Source: Zingiber officinale (Eukaryota; Streptophyta; Magnoliopsida; Zingiberales; Zingiberaceae). From it: a stretch of DNA of 64,000 bases. Position 1 is the stretch's first letter. Every line of letters begins with the position of its first letter. The notes beneath the pieces are model-generated. The model saw only the letters and a program-made list of their open reading frames with translations, had not been told where the DNA came from and made no database searches. This document shows positions 1 to 8,694 of the stretch, piece by piece. A program made the position numbers and the translations under genes. The stretch is taken from contig NC_055990.1 in NCBI RefSeq assembly GCF_018446385.1, positions 135,048,996-135,112,995 on the forward strand, read 5' to 3'.

Positions 1-645
1 GATTAGGTTGGAGCCTGATCAGTCTAGGCCTAGCCGTTGCGACACAACGACTAGATTTCTGTGTTGCTCTTTGTCTTCTTCACAGGTGCAGCAGGTGCAG
101 GATATATATCGAGGTCGAGGGCCTCTACAGTAACACTTCTTCTTGTTCCTCACTCTTGCGATCTGAGCTTTGCTGAGCTCTGTGTTTCTGAAGCTTCGTG
201 TGAGCTTCCCTCGGCTGGTTTGCTGATTAGTTGCTGCTGGCATCGTGAAGTTGTTGCTTCATCGAACTCCAGTCGACAAGAAGGCAAGCAAAGTGTTGTT
301 ACATTCATATTCTTCTTGTTTTCTTGCTCTATCTTGTACTCCTTTATTGTTGTTGCAAAAGAGTTTGTGGCAAGGTTTCTCCACCCAGAAGGAGTTCATA
401 TTAGCCGGTTATCCGGGGTCTCATCCACCGACGGATTGATAGGCTTTGTCCACCTTACGGACACGCCGAGGAGTAGGAGTATCATCTCCGAACCTCGTTA
501 CATCATTGTATTTGAGGTTTGATCTTCTCCACTTTCGTTTCTACATTGTATTTCCGCTGCGCTAACCTAAATTGTAGGAAGAAACGAAAATTTGGGGTCG
601 GCTATTCACATCCCCCTCTCTAGCCGCTATCCGAAGGTCCTAACA
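1..645 (+). repeat. 5' LTR (3' part) of gag-only SIRE-like Copia element 'A'
   Basis: The segment matches 5340-5985 almost base for base and ends in CCTAACA directly before a tRNA-Met-type primer binding site, so it is the end of the left LTR; the rest lies outside the window. By eye I count about 16 substitutions and one 1-bp indel against the right LTR, and every substitution is a transition. A TATA-like stretch (GATATATATC, 101-110) lies upstream of a pyrimidine-rich leader. The long open frame at 61-522 recurs in the other LTR at 5400-5861, but it resembles no known protein and I do not call it a gene. Confidence 0.93.
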
Positions 646-647
646 AG

Positions 648-659
648 TGGTATCAGAGC
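648..659 (+). other. Primer binding site of element A
   Basis: TGGTATCAGAGC lies 2 bp after the LTR end. This is the complement of the 3' end of plant initiator tRNA-Met and the usual (-) strand primer site in Copia elements. It fixes the LTR boundary at 645 and the element's orientation as plus. Confidence 0.93.
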
Positions 660-707
660 AAGGTTGCTCTTCGTCGGATTAACACCCGGGGGAGCACAAG
701 CTAGAGA

Positions 708-2180
708 ATGGATCTACTTGGAAAAGACATCACGATTCCACCCTTCTACGATCGCGACGGCTTCGCGTATTGGAAGGTAAGAATGAAGTATTTTCTTATG
801 ACTAACCTAGTGAATTGGAATTGTGTACGAGTAGGTTTTACTCCTCCGGTGGATAAAAAGGGAGAACCTCTCGAGAAGAAGAAGTGGACGAAGGAACAAA
901 TCCACCAATCCACAATCAACGACGAGGTAACGAAAATCCTTGAATTTTCATTACCTAATGATATCTTGTGTAAGATAGGTGGATACAACGATGCCAAGGA
1001 GTTGTGGAACAACTTGGCTAAGTTCCATGAGGAGAGCTCCAATTCAAGTCATGAAGAGGAGTCAAGTGAGCCAAGTCGCTCACATCATGGAGGTATGGAA
1101 TTAGAAGTTGAGGGCTACTCAACATCTAAGGAAGAAGAGGAGGAGAGTTCTTCATCAAGATTGGTGCAAGAAGAAACCTCTACCTCCGGAAGGGATGAAG
1201 AAGAGAGCGTATATCCATCCTCGACCCTAGGTAACTCAAGCAACTTAATTTCAAATAAATTACATATAATGTGCTTTGAGTGTAGGGAATATGGGCATTA
1301 CAAGAGTAAATGTCCAAAGAGGATTAGGAAGACTCCACCGGCGCCAAAGGTCAAGGAAGTCGGAGTCCCGATACGCAAGGGCAAGGAGCATGTGGTGTGC
1401 TTCCAATGCAAGCAAAGGGGACATTATAGGAGCCAATGTCCGAGGGGGAGGAAACCTCACAAGGACAAGAGACCAAGCACATCTATGGGGGGAGCTAAGG
1501 CAAACCCTAAGGTATCTTTTAAGGCACATTATTGCAATCCTAATAAGAAACATGCTAGTAGCTTTATTGCATTTGTCAATAATGATAAGCATGATAACTA
1601 TAGAAACCGATACATGTGCTTAGGTGCCAAACATGTTAGTCTAGGTAAGGATAATACTAGAAATGCCAACCCTAGAATTAACTCATCTAAGGTTAAGGAA
1701 AACCTAGATAGGAATCCCAAAACAACTAGACATATGCCTAGGAATACCTCAAAGAAAAATGACAAATTAAAACTTGAGGTATTAGAGAAGAAAAATCAAG
1801 TCTTGAGGTCAAGACTTGACACCTTAGAAAAGACTCTTAAGAATTTGGAGAAGTCAACTCTAGGGTCTAAGGGTCAAAAACAAAAGCCCAAGGACATGAT
1901 AGGTTTGAGTCACAAACCTAAGTCTCAAGTGGTCAAGCCCACTTATCATAATGTTCCATTCGATTATGGAACAAGACCTAGGGCTAGGAAGACCATCACC
2001 AAGGTCACAAGGGGAGTCACCCCTAGAGTTGATCTTGATGAGTCCCAAATGAACAAGGCTTTAAAGCCTAGGAGGGTCATTAGGAGGGTTGCTAGGGAAG
2101 TCATCCCTAGTGAATGTTTAGTGAACCCAATGAGCTCAAATAGGTTTTGGGTTCCTAGGAGCGTGATTCCATCACGCTAG
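708..2180 (+). CDS. Gag polyprotein of a gag-only (non-autonomous) SIRE-like Copia element
   Basis: An uninterrupted 490-residue frame starts 48 bp after the primer binding site. The N-terminus (about residues 1-110) is the Copia gag type that opens by binding a substrate-like 'Y-W-K-M' segment: DGFAYWKVRMKYFL is visible. An acidic Ser/Glu-rich linker follows (about 110-175), then two CCHC zinc knuckles near residues 189-202 (CFECREYGHYKSKC) and 231-244 (CFQCKQRGHYRSQC), which are expected to bind RNA. A predicted coiled coil lies near residues 350-385, with Leu/Lys/Glu heptads. The frame stops at residue 490, where SIRE-type polyproteins would continue into the aspartic protease. No protease, integrase, reverse transcriptase or RNase H follows. 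Gag intactness suggests recent or continuing selection, or simply a young copy. Confidence 0.85.
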   Translation: MDLLGKDITIPPFYDRDGFAYWKVRMKYFLMTNLVNWNCVRVGFTPPVDKKGEPLEKKKWTKEQIHQSTINDEVTKILEFSLPNDILCKIGGYNDAKELWNNLAKFHEESSNSSHEEESSEPSRSHHGGMELEVEGYSTSKEEEEESSSSRLVQEETSTSGRDEEESVYPSSTLGNSSNLISNKLHIMCFECREYGHYKSKCPKRIRKTPPAPKVKEVGVPIRKGKEHVVCFQCKQRGHYRSQCPRGRKPHKDKRPSTSMGGAKANPKVSFKAHYCNPNKKHASSFIAFVNNDKHDNYRNRYMCLGAKHVSLGKDNTRNANPRINSSKVKENLDRNPKTTRHMPRNTSKKNDKLKLEVLEKKNQVLRSRLDTLEKTLKNLEKSTLGSKGQKQKPKDMIGLSHKPKSQVVKPTYHNVPFDYGTRPRARKTITKVTRGVTPRVDLDESQMNKALKPRRVIRRVAREVIPSECLVNPMSSNRFWVPRSVIPSR

Positions 2181-3861
2181 ATGGGTTAGGGTGTGCCAAC
2201 CTTAATTGGATAGGTAGTTAACCTAATCATGGCAAAAGGTGGCATTTTAGGAATTTTCAAGGTGTAATCAAGCCTTGAAAATGAAATTTAAAATTTTACT
2301 CATTCCTAAGGTGATTAGGATGTGCCAACCACACTTGAGGAATTTTCTAGGGTCAATCTAATTGGCACATAGTGATCTAAAAATCTTTAGTATATGATTT
2401 TAGGTCTATTACACTTAGGAATATAGAATTTATGGCAAAATGATCAAAATTATCAAAATGGCAACTAAGGCTAGAATTAGGTATTTTCTATACCTTTATA
2501 TGTTATTTGCCATATATTGTTTGCCATATGCCATGTCATGACATCATATCTAATTTACTATCATTTGAAATGTCATGATAATGCATAGGTTAGTTATATG
2601 TCATGCCTTATTTAAGTTTCATACTTTATGCCATGACATCATGACATTAGCACATGTTTCCACTTATGATATTATTTTATGCCATGTCATAATCTCTTGC
2701 ATGTATGATCAATTAAATTGATTTAAGGATAAAAACATAATTTGATATAGAGATCAAATTGTTGTTTAGAAAATGCATAAGAACTTAGCTTAAGATGACC
2801 TAAACCCATATCTCACATCAAAATTGACTTGGATGTGTTTAATACACCTTAGATGTGTGTGAGATATTATGATTATGAGTTAGGATCAAGGTGCATAGTT
2901 CTTGTACCTAGATGAGCCTAATTCTAAATTGAGGATCATAGGGAAAGCTTGTGTACCAGTCATGTACATTTAGCCCTAAGATTGTGGTCCTAAATTGAAT
3001 GGTTTAAAATCATTTCAAAATTGATTTGAAAAACCTTGATGAAGCTTTTCTAGTGATAGCATTCATCATTGAGCAAGTTGATACAAAGATGGAATAACCT
3101 TGAGCTATTTCAAAGTTTTTCGAACTTTGTATCAAGATTTGAAAATGGAAGTTATTTTCATAGAAAACTATTTTTCCATGATAATATATGTTATGAGGAA
3201 TGTATCCTCAAAATTTTACAATTTTTGGAATTTTCTGTGAATTTTTAGGGGTTTCTGAATTTCGGGAGAAAAATCAGAAATTCCTATCGAGACTTGTGGA
3301 CCGATCGGAGGGATGCTGATCGGTCCAGGGAAGTCTGGATCGGTCACTGGACCGATCTACCGATCAGAGCGTGCTAAAATGCTGATTTTCGACTGATTGT
3401 CTGAAATTTCAGCTGGAAGTTGGTATTTTAGATTTCTAAAGGATTGAAACTCTCCAAGACATTGTTGGTGCAATGGTCAAGGGGGAGTTGACCTTTAGGG
3501 GGAGTTTTACCTATTGGTCAAGCAGGAGTTGACTTTTAGGGGGAGTTTTTACTCGTCAAGATGAGTGATATGGGATTATCACTAAGTTGATTATTGTCTT
3601 TAGTATCAAGGGGGAAATTAAGGGTTTCAATGAAAGGTATGGGACTTTCATTAGGAAGAAACTCTTGACCTTGATTCACTCTTTTTGATGTGTGTCAAAA
3701 AGGGGGAGAATGTTTAGAAAATGTTCAAGGAAGAACATTAGAGTTTGGGGAGAATGTTCAAGGAAGAACATTGATTGGAGAACTATTAGAAAACGTAAGT
3801 TAGGTTACCGGGTTAACCTAACTTGATTATGGTTTTTGTCAAACATCAAAAAGGGGGAGAT
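2181..3861 (+). other. Non-coding 3' internal region of element A, with polypurine tract
   Basis: About 1.7 kb between the gag stop and the right LTR holds no frame resembling pol or env. It is AT-rich with repeated short phrases around CATGTCATGA (2530-2700). One GATCGGTC-ACTG-GACCGATC dyad (3338-3357) is the same motif as the LTR array. A duplicated 'GGGGGAGTT' segment lies at 3480-3560. The region ends in the purine run AAAAAGGGGGAGA (3848-3860), which acts as the polypurine tract next to the LTR. Confidence 0.75.
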
Positions 3862-4060
3862 TGTTGGTGCAACCTTAGGTCAAGGTTGACCTGGTTGACC
3901 CGACTCGAGTTGACCTGACTCGAGCTGTATTTTGTTGTTTGGCGAGAATAGGAAAGTTGTATCTTGATGTTTGACAAGAATACAAACTTGGGAGATTGTG
4001 GGTGCAACCTTCGGTCAAGGTTGACCTGGTTGACCCGACTTGAGTTGACTTGATTCGGTA

Positions 4061-4325
4061 AAGTCCAAGCAGGGAGCTTGGCATGGGGAAAAGTCCAAGT
4101 ATGGAGACTTGGCACGGAAAAGTCCAAGCAGAGAGCTTGGCACGGGAAAAGTCCAAGTATGGAGACTTGGCACGGAAAAGTCCAAGTATGGAGACTTGGC
4201 ACGAAAAAGTCCAAGCAGGGAGCTTGGCACGGGAAAAGTCCAAGTATAGAGACTTGGCACGGAAAAGTCCAAGCAGGGAGCTTGGCACGGGAGAAGTCCA
4301 AGTATGGAAGCTTGGCATGGGAAGT
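4061..4325. repeat. Tandem repeat block 1 in LTR A
   Basis: Alternating units of about 28 bp read AAGTCCAAGCAGGGAGCTTGG-CACGG and AAGTCCAAGTATGGAGACTTGG-CACGG, giving a higher-order period near 56 bp. The repeat explains the long repetitive reading frames on both strands here, which are not genes. Confidence 0.9.
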
Positions 4326-4998
4326 CGGAGAGGGCTCGACAGCTCGTTCTCCGGACTAGGGTTCTCTGGACCAGACGAAGTCGGAGAGGGCTCGGCAGCT
4401 CGTTCTCCGGACTAGGTCGGAGAGGGCTTGGGAGCTCGTTCTCTGGACCAGACGAAGTCGGAGAGGGCTCGGCAGCTCGTTCTCCGGACTAGGTCGGAGA
4501 GGGCTCGGGATCTCGTTCTCCGGACCGGATGAGGAAGTCGGAGAGGGCTCGGTAGCTCGTTCTCCGGACTAGGTCAGTGAGGGCTCAGTAGCTCGTTCTC
4601 TGGATCGGACGAAGTCGAAGAGGGCTCGGTAGCTCGTTCTCCGGACTAGGTCAGAGAGGGCTCGGGAGCTCGTTCTATGGACCGGACGAAGTCGGAGAGG
4701 GCTCGGTAGCTCGTTCTCCAGACTAGGTCAGAGAGGGCTCGGGAGCTCGTTCTCTGGACCGGAGGAAGTCGGAGAGGGCTCAGTAGCTCGTTCTCCGGAC
4801 TAGGTCGGAGAGGGCTCGGGAGCTCGTTCTCTGGACTGGATGAAGTCGGAGATGGCTCGGTAGCTCGTTCTCCGGACTAAGTCAGAGAGGGCTCAGTAGT
4901 TCGTTCTCTGGACCGAACGTGGAAGTCGGAGAGGGCTCGGTAGCTCGTTCTCCGGACTAGGTCAGAGAGGGCTCGGTAGCTCGTTCTCTAGACCGGGA
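4326..4998. repeat. Tandem repeat block 2 in LTR A
   Basis: A motif GTCGGAGAGGGCTCGG, then AGCTCGTTCTC and a GGACTAGG or GGACCGGACGA tail, recurs about every 35-40 bp with a two-unit alternation near 75 bp. There are about seventeen to eighteen copies in U3, upstream of the dyad array. Confidence 0.9.
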
Positions 4999-5037
4999 AG
5001 GCTTTAGGGTTTAGGACTGGGAAGCTCTAAGGCATTG

Positions 5038-5323
5038 GATCGGTCTGGTGACCGATCCAGTGATACTCTGATTGTCTGGATCGGTCTGGTGACCGATCAG
5101 TAACCAAACAGAATGTTTCTGTGGGTTAACTGATCGGTCTGTAGATCGATCAGGAAGCGATGGACTTTAGAGAGCGATAGGAGGGGATCGGTCTATGGAC
5201 CGATCCACCTATAGTCTGATCGGTCCACAGACCGATCAGACTTCGAAGCCAACTCTCTGTGAGAGTTGGTTGATCGGTCTGGGGACCGATCAGCCTAGGG
5301 CCTGATCGGTCCACAGACCGATC
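5038..5323. promoter_or_regulatory. Array of seven 8-N4-8 dyads upstream of the LTR A TATA box
   Basis: Seven copies of GATCGGTC-N4-GACCGATC lie at 5038-5057, 5079-5098, 5132-5151 (one arm mismatch), 5186-5205, 5218-5237, 5272-5291 and 5304-5323. The centres read TGGT, TGGT, TGTA, TATG, CACA, TGGG and CACA. The arms are conserved while the centre varies, as expected for binding by a dimeric protein. Starts are 41, 53, 54, 32, 54 and 32 bp apart, close to whole turns of B-DNA. Half-sites continue to about 5368. The regulatory role is inferred. Confidence 0.6.
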
Positions 5324-5438
5324 AGGAGTCTCCCAGACCGATCAGGTTGGAGCCTGATCGGTCCAGGCCTAGCCGTTGTGACACAACGGCTAGATTTCTA
5401 TGTTGCTCTTTGTCTTCTTCACAGGTGCAGTAGGTGCA

Positions 5439-5448
5439 GGATATATAT
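5439..5448 (+). promoter_or_regulatory. Putative TATA box of LTR A
   Basis: GGATATATAT lies about 115 bp after the last complete dyad and just before a T/C-rich leader that begins near 5470. This is a plausible start of the LTR transcript. Confidence 0.5.
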
Positions 5449-5985
5449 CGAGGTCGAGGGCCTCTACAGTAACACTTCTTCTTGTTCCTCACTCTTGCGA
5501 TCTGAGCTTTGCTGAGCTCTGTGTTTCTGAAGCTTCGTGTGAGCTTCCCTCGGCTGGTTTGCTGATTAGTTGCTGCTGGCATCGTGAAGTTGTTGCTTCA
5601 TCGAACTCCAGTCGACAAGAAGGCAAGCAAAGTGTTGTTACATTCATATTCTTCTTGTTTTCTTGCTCTATCTTGTACTCCTTTATTGCTGTTGCAAAAG
5701 AGTTTGTGGCGAGGTTTCTCCACCCAGAAGGAGTTCATATTAGCCGGTTATCCGGGGTCTCATCCACCGACGGATTGATAGGCTTCGTCCACCTTACGGA
5801 CACGCCGAGGAGTAGGAGTATCATCTCCGAACCTCGTTACATCATCGTGTTTGAGGTTTGATCTTCTCCACTTTCGTTTTTACATTGTATTTCCGCTGCG
5901 CTAACCTAAATTGTAGGAAGAAATGAAAATTTGGGGTCGACTATTCACACCCCCCCTCTCTAGCCGCTATCCGAAGGTCCTAACA

Positions 5986-6274
5986 GTAACCCAGTAATTT
6001 TTTAGTCTCATTTATTTTTAGTTGTTTAATTGCTTTATTGTAATTGTGCTACTAATCTAAGTTAAAAGATTGAGAAAGGTTTAGTTTTTATTTTACAGGC
6101 AATTCACGCCACCTTTTGCTAGCCCCGCTACGCCTACAAGAAGTTCGCAAGCAAACAATGGGTTTCTAAATTGATCAAATGATCGATTAAAACCTTGTAA
6201 TCGATTGGCTAATCGATTAAGAGAAGAAGAAAAGAGCCGTTACGAGGTTTGGATGATTGGATTTTCTTGGATAA
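5986..6274 (+). repeat. Older LTR sequence; left part of disrupted host element 'C'
   Basis: 5986-6150 resembles the 3' end of a Copia LTR ('GGCAATTCACGCCACCTTTTGCTAG' type ending) into which element A inserted. 6160-6274 holds AATCGATT dyads (6182-6222) and is continuous with 8522-8694 once the solo LTR at 6275-8516 is removed. The rejoined sequence has AATCGATT dyads followed closely by a TATA box. Confidence 0.5.
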
Positions 6275-6408
6275 TGTAACGCCCGAAAATTCTTAAAATA
6301 ATTATTAGAAATATCCTAGTATTTTTCTGGAATTTTAGGATATTTTTACAGAATTTTTCGAGTAGCGGAAGTAACAAAAATAAATAGAAACATAAAATAG
6401 CTTAAGCG

Positions 6409-6473
6409 GGAATCGAACCCGAGACCTATTGGGTCCTACGACTTATAGATAGCCCTAGTAACCAGTTGAACCC
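6409..6473 (-). other. tRNA-like Pol III promoter pair inside the solo LTR
   Basis: On the minus strand GGTTCGATTCC, a perfect B-box, lies at 6409-6419 and an A-box-like TGGGTTCAACTGG at 6461-6473, about 40 bp apart. It is not a foldable tRNA gene that I can defend. It may be a captured tRNA-derived fragment. Confidence 0.4.
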
Positions 6474-7998
6474 AGCAGGGCCGTGCTAAAAGGAAAGGGG
6501 AACAATTATATTTATATTTGAGTTGGGCCGAATTACCCACTTAATATAAATAGGGAATTTAAGTGAGGAATTGTTATTTTTTTCTTAAACGAGAAAACCT
6601 TTCCGTCGAACCCTTACACGCCGACCCCTTCTCCTCCCTCATCTCTCGGCGCCAACCACAAGCAAGCCTAGGGTTTTATCCCAAGGGCTATAGGAGCACC
6701 TTCCGGCGACGACTCCGACACGAGGACGTTTCTCTCCGCAAGAAGAACGCATAAACGCGAGAAGATCGTCGAAAGGATCATCTTCTCCGGAAGTCTAGCG
6801 ATTAGAATCGTAAGAAAACTAGCGCAGGAGTAAGAAACCCCTCACCTGCAGTATAAGTAGCTTCCGTATGGTTTTATGCATTAGTCTAGATATATGCAGT
6901 TTTTGGCACATAGGGGGTGCATTAGCGCACACCGAGTGCCCGATTAAATGCTTAGCTCGAGTAAATGCCACCATAGGCATTTTAATAGCTTAGATAAATG
7001 CAATAGAAGCATTTTACAGCTCATATAGTCTTGCTACAGTTTTTATAGAACTAGATGTCCAATGGGTGGGCTCCCACAGTCGCCTCTAGGTTCAGACAAC
7101 CTAGCTCTAGGTTCAGATAACCTAGAAAGAGCAAGACAAGAAAAAATTAGCTATGTTAGTATTTTACTTTCTCAGTGGCACTGTACTGGATTAGATATCC
7201 ATTGGGTTGGGCTCCCATAGTCGTCCCTAGGTTCAGATAACCTAGTAACCCTACTAAATTCGGGACTTGCAAACCCAGGTCTAGTTAGGGATGCGCGTAT
7301 AGCAAGTACAGTTGTCGGGCTCATCAGCAGCATGATTATGTATTTTCACTTATTATGTAATTAGTTTTCAGAACCTCACAAAATAGCTATGTGAAAGTAG
7401 TACAACTCTAGCATTAGTTAGTATCAGCTTAGTTCAGTCCATGCTCTGTTTAGTTTTCTTATAGAGGCATGTGATAGTCTTATGATCAGTTTTGATTGCC
7501 ATATCTTATGAACCTGTATGCCATGTTTTAGTATTCACGTGTAGTGATTTCAGTATTCCATGTTTTCTCAAGTTCAGCATATGATTTTAATAGCATTCTT
7601 TTAAAAGCATATTGCATCGAATGCATGTTTTAGTGAGGTAGATGGTTTCTTACTAAGCTCTCAAGCTTACAGATACTTTTTTCTTATACTGCAGATAAAG
7701 GTAAAGGAAAAATGGATTAGCGGAGGCTGGAGGTCAATGTAACGAGGAAGATGTGTGTGAGCTGGAGTTTGGAATAAAGATCCTAGGGATTTTAGCAAGT
7801 TTAACTATTAGAACTTTGTCATTTTAGTTTTGCCGTTCAGTTGTTTAAATGTTATGAATTAGTGGATTATGCACCATGGTATGTTTAGAATGCTAGATAA
7901 TTGATGTTAGGAGACATTTCATTTAGTTTAGAATTGGTGTATGAGATTTCTGCTCGAAACAGTGCTGAAATCAGAGTGTTGGTACGAAATCAGAAACT

Positions 7999-8224
7999 CC
8001 AATCGATCGGACGATCGATTGGAGGCTTCTCAATCGATCGGTCGATCGATTGAGAAGTTCATACCGCGAACAGTAAGCTCCTGGATCGATCAGCCGATCG
8101 ATCCGGATGCCTTCTGTCGCGAACAGAAAGCCCTGGGATCGATTGGCTAGTCTGGATCGATCAGCCGATCGATCCAACCTAAGCTCCGCGTACAGTAGCA
8201 GTTTGAATCGATCCATGGATCGAT
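7999..8224. repeat. Dyad-symmetric motif cluster in the solo LTR
   Basis: Five palindromic motifs are centred at about 8010, 8041, 8093, 8164 and 8215. They are CAATCGATCG-(GA or GT)-CGATCGATTG, then GGATCGATC-AGCC-GATCGATCC twice, then ATCGATCC-AT-GGATCGAT. Centres are 31, 52, 71 and 51 bp apart. Unlike the other LTRs, this array lies far downstream of the recognisable TATA box. Confidence 0.6.
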
Positions 8225-8521
8225 CCAACAGCTTGCAATCGATCGAGTTCAATCTGGATCGATTGGGAAGTTGGGTTTCAACCAAGAGACCTTGTAGTTC
8301 AACTCCTTGACCATAGAGGATGTGGGGTATGCCATGAATACCTTAGATTGCATCCCTTAGCATATGTAAGACCAAGAACTTGTATTAGCTTAGCAAAGTT
8401 CTAAATTGGTACAGTTTTCCGCACCTAGACTTAGTGATGGTCATGGATATAGCTTAGCACATCATAATGTGACGGTCCGGCCTTACAGCCTAGTCAGTAG
8501 AAGGCGGGTCGTTACAGATAA

Positions 8522-8694
8522 GACATGGCAATCGAATGGGGCAAAGGTTAATCGATTGGGAACCCTGATCTACGAGATATAAAGGCGTTCAAAATTTTAA
8601 ATCATGAACTTCTTCTCCACTCTCTATTGCTAGTTCTTGAAACTTATTGGAGACAAGTGTTATTGCATTTTTAGTATCAAGAGGCAACCATAGC
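8522..8694 (+). repeat. Right part of disrupted host element 'C'
   Basis: It continues the sequence interrupted at 6274. It has AATCGATT-type half-sites (8527-8558) and then a TATA box, GATATAAAGG, at 8576-8585, followed by an LTR-leader-like stretch that is cut at 8694 by the minus-strand family D LTR. Confidence 0.5.

Larger units (their letters stand above)
3862..5985 (+). repeat. 3' LTR of element A (about 2.1 kb)
   Basis: It begins TGTTGGTGCAAC directly after the polypurine tract and ends CCTAACA. Its last 646 bp match the left LTR at the window start. From 5' to 3' it holds a 135-bp partial duplication of its own start, two tandem-repeat blocks, a dyad-symmetric array, a TATA-like motif and a T/C-rich leader. 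LTRs over 2 kb and the short gag leader suit the SIRE/Maximus group of Copia. The right flank is GTAAC; the matching left target-site copy lies outside the window. Confidence 0.92.
6275..8516 (+). mobile_element. Solo LTR, Tekay/Del-like Gypsy (TSD GATAA)
   Basis: It starts TGTAACGCCCG and ends CGGGTCGTTACA, an inverted terminal pair, and is flanked by a perfect 5-bp duplication GATAA at 6270-6274 and 8517-8521. With no internal domain between them, this is a 2,242-bp solo LTR left by LTR-LTR recombination. These ends and this length are typical of Del/Tekay-type Gypsy LTRs; the lineage is inferred. A TATA-like TATAAATAGGG lies near 6545. The frames inside (6563-6754, 7941-8150, 7971-8285) are not credible genes. 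Confidence 0.9.

Noticed and set aside
3846-4492. Several overlapping frames with repeating peptides on both strands
   Set aside because: They are translations of the tandem repeats in LTR A.
5400-5861. A 153-residue open frame present in both LTRs of element A
   Set aside because: It lies in the LTR leader, resembles no protein family and is conserved only because the two LTRs are copies of each other.
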